A DNA stretch of 51,782 bases from Streptomyces mayonensis (GTDB taxonomy: Bacteria > Actinomycetota > Actinomycetes > Streptomycetales > Streptomycetaceae), in the NCBI RefSeq assembly GCF_018982965.1, contig NZ_JACBYP010000053.1, forward strand, positions 1-51,782, read 5' to 3'. Numbering within the stretch: position 1 is the first letter of the stretch; each line of letters begins with the position of its first letter. The position numbers and the translations under genes were made by a program. The notes under the pieces were generated by a model. It was not told the DNA's origin, made no database searches, and saw nothing but the letters and a program-made list of their open reading frames with translations. Below are positions 47,526 through 51,782 of this stretch, piece after piece.

Positions 47526-50500
47526 TCAGGCGGGGACGCGGACGCCCGCCAGGTTCTCGAGCGTGCGGCGTGCGCTGGGGCCCACGAGTGCGGCCCAGTC
47601 GTGGGGCGCGTCGGTCAGCCAGCCGGTCAGGCGGGTGGCGAAGCCCGGGAGGTGCCGGGCCAGGTCGACCAGGGCGCGGTCGAAACGGGTGGCACCGTCT
47701 GGGGTGCGGACGAGGAGGAGGCCGGTGCGGTGGACGAGGGCGTACTGTTCCTCGCCGTCGCACGCCGCGGCCGCGCGCAGCAGCGCGTCCAGGACGGCGG
47801 GCGCCTGCTCGTGGGCGAGCAGGTGTTCCCGCAGCTCGCGGCGGAGCGTCCGGCTCTGGCCGGCGCGGTCACGGGTACCGGGGGCGCCCGAGGCGCCGGT
47901 GGGGTCGATGGTTCTGGTGCTGCCGGTGGTTCTAGTCGTGTCAGTGGTTCTACTGGTGTCAGTGGCCCTACCGGTGTCAGTGGCCCTACCGGCGTCGGTG
48001 GTGTCGGTGGGGCGAGCCCGGTCGGTGGCGAGGACGCCGGCGAGCGCGGCCCGCGCCGCCTCGGGGCCGGCGTCGAGGAGGCGGGTGACCAGCGGCAGGA
48101 GTACGGCGCGGGGCGCGGGGTCCGTGTCGAGGCGCCGGTCGACGTAGGCGGCGAGGTGCCCGGCGGTCCCGGGGCGCTCCGCCACGGCCTGTCCGAGGAC
48201 GGCGGCCACCCGGTGGACCAGCACCGGTGTCGTGGCGTCGGCGAGCCGGCGCAGCGCCTCGCCGGTGTCCGGGCCGCGCAGCCGGGCCCGGAAGGCCTCC
48301 AGTACGGGTTCGGGGTGCGTGGGCAGCGCGGCGGCCACCGCGGCCGGCGGCAGGTAGGGGTCGTTCGCGGCGAAGTGGTCGAGCGCCCTCGGGAGGTGGC
48401 GGTCCCGGCTGCCGGGGTCCTGTACGAGCAGGGCGAGCGCGCCGCCGCGCAGCGGGCTGTCGGACGGGCCGGCGAGCAGCACCAGTGCGGCGTGGCGGAG
48501 GAGGGTGCGGTCGGCGGTGGTGCGGGCGTGCGGGGCGGTGCGCAGGCCGTGGGTGACCGCCGCCGTCTGCCGCGCCGGGCGCTCGTCGCGTGCCCAGCGC
48601 TCCACCGCCCGGCAGAGCGCCGACGGCTCCTCCTCGGCGAGGACGGCGAGCAGTTCGTCGGCGCGTGGGTGCGTGCTGTCGACGAGTACCTCGGTGAGGC
48701 CGTCCAGACCTCGGTGGCGGTGGGTGTGCAGCAGCGCCTGGGCGGCCGTCGCCACGGTGGCGTGCGGCGTGGAGGGCAGCAGCCGCTCGTCGCCGAACCA
48801 CCGTACGAGGAGCGGCTGTACGGCCGCGGGGTCGGCGGCGAGCAGCCCGGCGACGGTGTCGAGGTGGCGGGGGCCCGGCTCGTGCGGAGGGCCGTCGGCG
48901 AGGACGAGGCGGCGCAGCAAGTCGAGGCGCGTGCTCTCCGGCAGGCGCAGGGACGTCCAGAAGTCGGACCCGAAGGCCTCCGGCAACCCTCCCCACTCCC
49001 CTCTTTCCTTCCGCCCCTGCTCCTTCAGCCCCTGCTCCTTCAGCCCCTGCTCCTTCCGCGCCTGCTCCTTCCGCTCGGCGATACCGTCGGCGAGCAGCCG
49101 CAGCACCTCCGTGTACGGCGTCGCGTCGGGCACGCGTGTCAGTACGCCGGCGAGCAGGCGGGCGGCCCACCAGGAGTGCGGGTCGAGGTCGAGGGCCTGC
49201 ACCAGCTCCTCGAGGGTCAGGGCGAGTTGCAGTACGCCGTGCTGTCGACCGAGGAGCAGTACGGCCTCGACGACGGAGCCGATGCGGTGGTGCGGGACGG
49301 GCAGGGTGTGCGTCCCGTCGGGGGTTCCACGGCGGTGGACCAGGGCGCGCAGGGCCTCGTCCAGGTCCAGGTGGGAACCCTGGATCCAGTCGGCCAGTTC
49401 CTCGTGCGCGAAGCGGTAGCCGTCGCCCGCGGGTACGAGGAGGCCCTCGGCGAGGACCGCGGACGCCCATCCGACACCGCCCCCGAGACGGGCCGGTGCC
49501 GGGCCCCACGGGAACAGCGCCTCGAAGGACGCCCGGTCGAGCCCGCCCTGCCCGGGCCCGAGGCTGCGCCGTGCCGCCTCGTGGACCTGCCCGGAGACCT
49601 TCGCCGCGAGTCGGCGTACGGCGGTGCCGTGCAGTCCGTTCTCCCGGGCCAGGCGGATCGCGACGCGCAGGCACACCAGGTCCAGGTGGGCCTGGAAGAC
49701 GGTGTCCCGGTCGACCGGCACGGGGGGCCGGGGGCCTGGGAGGGCGGCGTGGACCTCCGAGAGCAGGCGGAGGGTGAGGGGGTGGCCCGCGTCCCCGTCC
49801 ACGAGGGCACCGTCCGGCACCCGGTGGCGGGCGCGCGCCTCCCGTGCCTCCTCGCCGGTCAGGTCCCCGAGACGGACGCAGGGCGGCAGGTCCGCGCGGT
49901 ACGCCGGTCCGGCGGGGGACGTCGTCGGCCGCGGCCCTGCGGCGGCCGTGTGCTGCGGCGGCCCCTCCGCGGCGGGCGACCTCGGAGTCGACGGCCTCGT
50001 GGAGGTCGTGTGCTGCGGTGACATCTCCGGGGCGGCCGCGGTGCCCGGCGAGGGTACGCCCCACGCCGAGCCGGTACCCGGGTCCCCCGCGCCCACCCCG
50101 AAGGGCGACACGGGTTCGAGGCGTGGAGAGCGTGCCTGCGCCGGGCGCGCCGCCCCTGCCGCCCCTGTCTCACGCTGCGGCGGTACGGACAGTGGCGCCC
50201 CGGACCCCGGCAGTCCCGGCCGCGGTACCCGCACCGCACGCGACGCTCCGGAACGCGCTCCGCTCCCCGTGTCGTACAGCAGCTCGCGCGGGAACTCCGC
50301 TCCCGCGTGCTCCCAGTACTCGGCGCGGCACGCCACGACGAGCCGAGCTCCCGTGTCCCGCAGCCAGGCCGCCGTGCCCTCGGTCCACTCGGGAAGTCGG
50401 TGGGCCAGGACGGGCGGCATCTCCTCCGGTCCGTCGAGCAGGAGCAGGAGGGGCCGTCCGGCGGCGCGGGCGAGGTGGGCGAGGCGCTCGGGGCTGGTGT

Positions 50501-51734
50501 CGTCGAGCCCGGCGGGGCGGAAGGTCTCCGAGGCGGCGGCCACGATGCGGGCGGCGCGGGCCAGCGTCCTGCGCACCGCGTCCGCCAGCGACCGGTCGCC
50601 GTCGCGCAGGTCGGCGCCGCGCAGCCACAGGGTGGGCCCCGGCCGGGCACCCCGGGCCCGGCGGGCAGCGAGTGCCGCCAGCTCGGTCGTCCGTCCGGTG
50701 CCGGGTGCTCCGACGAGGCCCAGCACACTGGCGCGGCTCGCCTCGAAGGCGGCGAACTCGCGGGTCACCGCGGCTCGTTCGACCGGCGCCACGCGCCCGG
50801 AGCCTACGTCCGCACTCACGTCGGGTCCGTTTTCGCGACTTACGTCGAAACCTGGGCCGGGTCCGACGTCCGGTCCGATGTCGGGTCCGACGTCCGGTCC
50901 GATGTCCGGTCCGATGTCGGATCTGATGTCGGGTGGGACGTCGGGTCCTACAGGGCGGCCCGCCTGTGCGCCGCCCTCGTCGAGACCGCGCGTCGACACC
51001 CCGGCCGGGCCGTCCTGGCTCGTCGACGTCGCCGTCAGGGCGAGGACACCGGCCGGATTGAGGTCGGCGCCGTAGGCCGGGACCGTGGCCGCGTTCTCGG
51101 CGAGGAGATCGGCGAGCGGGCCCCCGGCGGTGGCGCGCAGCGGGACGGCGAAGCCGACCTCGCTGTGCCCGGAGCTGAGGGCGGTGCCGAGGACGCCGAG
51201 GACGGCGCCGGTCGACACGTCGAGCACGGGCCCGCCGGCCGCTCCGCCGCCCAGCCGCAACGCGTCCCGCCCCGACATGCCGATGGCCAGCTCCAGGGCG
51301 TCGCGGATGAGGTGGAAGCGGTCGGTGGCCGTGTAGGTGACCTCGGCCGCGCCCAGGACCCGGGCCTCGCGCCAGCCTCCGGCGGCGATGCGGACGTAGG
51401 TGCCGGGCTCGACCCGGTCGCGTGCGGCGACGGGCAGCGGGGCGACGCCGAGGCCCCCGGCGCGGACGAGGGCGAGACCGAGGCCGGGCAGCGGGGTCAC
51501 GTCGGCGGCGGCCACGACGCGGCGCCGGTCCGCGGCGGTGCGCAGAATGAGGCGGGACAGGCCGTCGACCGCCTCGTGGCTGGTCAGCACCGTGCCGTGA
51601 TGGTCGGCGACGAAGCCCGTACCGCGGGGACGGCCGGCGAGGTCGCCGATACGGATCAGTGCCGCGTCGGGAACGAGTACCGGCGGCGGGACCGGAGCGG
51701 GCGGCGGGCCGCCGGGCGCCCCCCGCGGAACCTG
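47526..51734 (-). CDS. pseudo-trypsin / P-loop NTPase protein, 5'-truncated
   Basis: At least 1403 residues; the start lies beyond the contig, because upstream codons (GAPGGPPPAPVPPPV, then RIGDLAGRPRGTGFVADHHG) are open and match a trypsin-like fold. The GTG at 51590 would cut the domain. The expected GDSGGPV site reads GAAGGPVLD (about 51225-51255), so the Ser nucleophile is absent and proteolysis is unlikely. A NTPase domain follows: Walker A GAPGTGRTT (about 50690-50715) and Walker B LLLLDGPEE (about 50425-50452). The last ~900 residues are Leu/Ala/Arg-rich helical repeats. The layout resembles STAND/NACHT conflict proteins of multicellular bacteria. Three linkers are coded by tandem repeats. 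Confidence 0.8.
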   Translation of the reverse strand, partial: QVPRGAPGGPPPAPVPPPVLVPDAALIRIGDLAGRPRGTGFVADHHGTVLTSHEAVDGLSRLILRTAADRRRVVAAADVTPLPGLGLALVRAGGLGVAPLPVAARDRVEPGTYVRIAAGGWREARVLGAAEVTYTATDRFHLIRDALELAIGMSGRDALRLGGGAAGGPVLDVSTGAVLGVLGTALSSGHSEVGFAVPLRATAGGPLADLLAENAATVPAYGADLNPAGVLALTATSTSQDGPAGVSTRGLDEGGAQAGRPVGPDVPPDIRSDIGPDIGPDVGPDIGPDVGPGPGFDVSRENGPDVSADVGSGRVAPVERAAVTREFAAFEASRASVLGLVGAPGTGRTTELAALAARRARGARPGPTLWLRGADLRDGDRSLADAVRRTLARAARIVAAASETFRPAGLDDTSPERLAHLARAAGRPLLLLLDGPEEMPPVLAHRLPEWTEGTAAWLRDTGARLVVACRAEYWEHAGAEFPRELLYDTGSGARSGASRAVRVPRPGLPGSGAPLSVPPQRETGAAGAARPAQARSPRLEPVSPFGVGAGDPGTGSAWGVPSPGTAAAPEMSPQHTTSTRPSTPRSPAAEGPPQHTAAAGPRPTTSPAGPAYRADLPPCVRLGDLTGEEAREARARHRVPDGALVDGDAGHPLTLRLLSEVHAALPGPRPPVPVDRDTVFQAHLDLVCLRVAIRLARENGLHGTAVRRLAAKVSGQVHEAARRSLGPGQGGLDRASFEALFPWGPAPARLGGGVGWASAVLAEGLLVPAGDGYRFAHEELADWIQGSHLDLDEALRALVHRRGTPDGTHTLPVPHHRIGSVVEAVLLLGRQHGVLQLALTLEELVQALDLDPHSWWAARLLAGVLTRVPDATPYTEVLRLLADGIAERKEQARKEQGLKEQGLKEQGRKERGEWGGLPEAFGSDFWTSLRLPESTRLDLLRRLVLADGPPHEPGPRHLDTVAGLLAADPAAVQPLLVRWFGDERLLPSTPHATVATAAQALLHTHRHRGLDGLTEVLVDSTHPRADELLAVLAEEEPSALCRAVERWARDERPARQTAAVTHGLRTAPHARTTADRTLLRHAALVLLAGPSDSPLRGGALALLVQDPGSRDRHLPRALDHFAANDPYLPPAAVAAALPTHPEPVLEAFRARLRGPDTGEALRRLADATTPVLVHRVAAVLGQAVAERPGTAGHLAAYVDRRLDTDPAPRAVLLPLVTRLLDAGPEAARAALAGVLATDRARPTDTTDAGRATDTGRATDTSRTTDTTRTTGSTRTIDPTGASGAPGTRDRAGQSRTLRRELREHLLAHEQAPAVLDALLRAAAACDGEEQYALVHRTGLLLVRTPDGATRFDRALVDLARHLPGFATRLTGWLTDAPHDWAALVGPSARRTLENLAGVRVPA
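47910..47999 (-). repeat. 18-bp coding tandem repeat, five units
   Basis: Units begin at 47910, 47928, 47946, 47964 and 47982 on the plus strand (for example GGTTCTACTGGTGTCAGT). They encode a Thr/Asp/Arg-rich linker (ATDTGR-like) near the C terminus of the large NTPase and keep its frame. Confidence 0.88.
49011..49070 (-). repeat. 15-bp coding tandem repeat, four units
   Basis: Four 15-bp units (two exact, CAGCCCCTGCTCCTT on the plus strand) encode Lys-Glu-Gln-Gly-Leu-type pentapeptides in the large NTPase. They would form a short charged helix. Confidence 0.92.
50863..50946 (-). repeat. 12-bp coding tandem repeat, seven units
   Basis: Seven 12-bp units resembling CCGATGTCGGGT encode repeated Gly-Pro-Asp-Ile/Val tetrapeptides between the trypsin-like and NTPase domains. 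A change in copy number would alter linker length without a frameshift. Confidence 0.92.
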
Positions 51735-51782
51735 CCCGACATGCCGATGGCCAGCTCCAGGGCGTCGCGGATGAGGTGGAAG
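51735..51782. repeat. 48-bp exact copy of 51271-51318 at the contig end
   Basis: The last 48 bp are identical, in direct orientation, to 51271-51318 within the trypsin-like domain. In the end copy the reading frame is shifted and does not continue the protein sensibly. A copy ending exactly at the contig edge points to an assembly artefact rather than a real duplication. Confidence 0.9.

Overview
The window reads as one Streptomyces chromosomal contig. GC is very high, GTG and TTG starts are frequent, and the gene order is typical of the genus: rnj, dapA, thyX, then dapB, an M16 peptidase, pnp and rpsO, then a type VII secretion (ESX/T7SS) locus, then ribF. From memory, S. coelicolor also carries its Esx locus between rpsO-pnp and ribF. 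Both contig ends look artefactual: two long C runs on the left, and a 48-bp out-of-frame copy of an internal sequence on the right.

Region 1 (173-11722) is housekeeping: RNase J, DapA, ThyX, a small membrane protein, a PH-domain membrane protein, a TPR membrane protein, DapB, an M16 metalloprotease, PNPase and ribosomal protein S15. thyX is interrupted by an in-frame 303-residue intein that carries an AP2-like segment and an HNH endonuclease; it sits in the ThyX signature motif.

Region 2 (12006-39740) is a T7SS locus. It encodes EccB, EccC, EccD, EccE, two EsxA/B-like WXG100 proteins, two mycosins, a PPE/EspB-like Pro/Gly-rich protein, an EspI-like proline-rich MinD-type ATPase and a conserved-looking partner of EccE. 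In its centre a three-gene cassette is duplicated (23976-27063 and 27454-30946). Each copy encodes a small helical protein, a ~700-residue protein with an N-terminal WXG segment, and a four-cysteine lipoprotein. The order (small helical partner, large WXG effector, extracytoplasmic partner) resembles the targeting-partner/effector/immunity order of Firmicutes LXG systems. This duplicated cassette is the best candidate for an undescribed system. The 3' end of the second large gene and its lipoprotein gene are AT-richer than their surroundings.

Region 3 (40046-46367) is a translationally coupled five-gene oligopeptide/nickel-type ABC transporter operon. Its substrate-binding protein appears anchored by a C-terminal helix. 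It is followed by convergent, overlapping ribF.

Region 4 (47526 to the end) is a 5'-truncated gene for a large protein with a trypsin-like domain that lacks the catalytic serine, a P-loop NTPase and a long repeat region; it resembles the STAND/NACHT conflict proteins of multicellular bacteria.

Short tandem arrays (9-36 bp units) fill many spacers and some coding linkers, which is a marked feature of this stretch.
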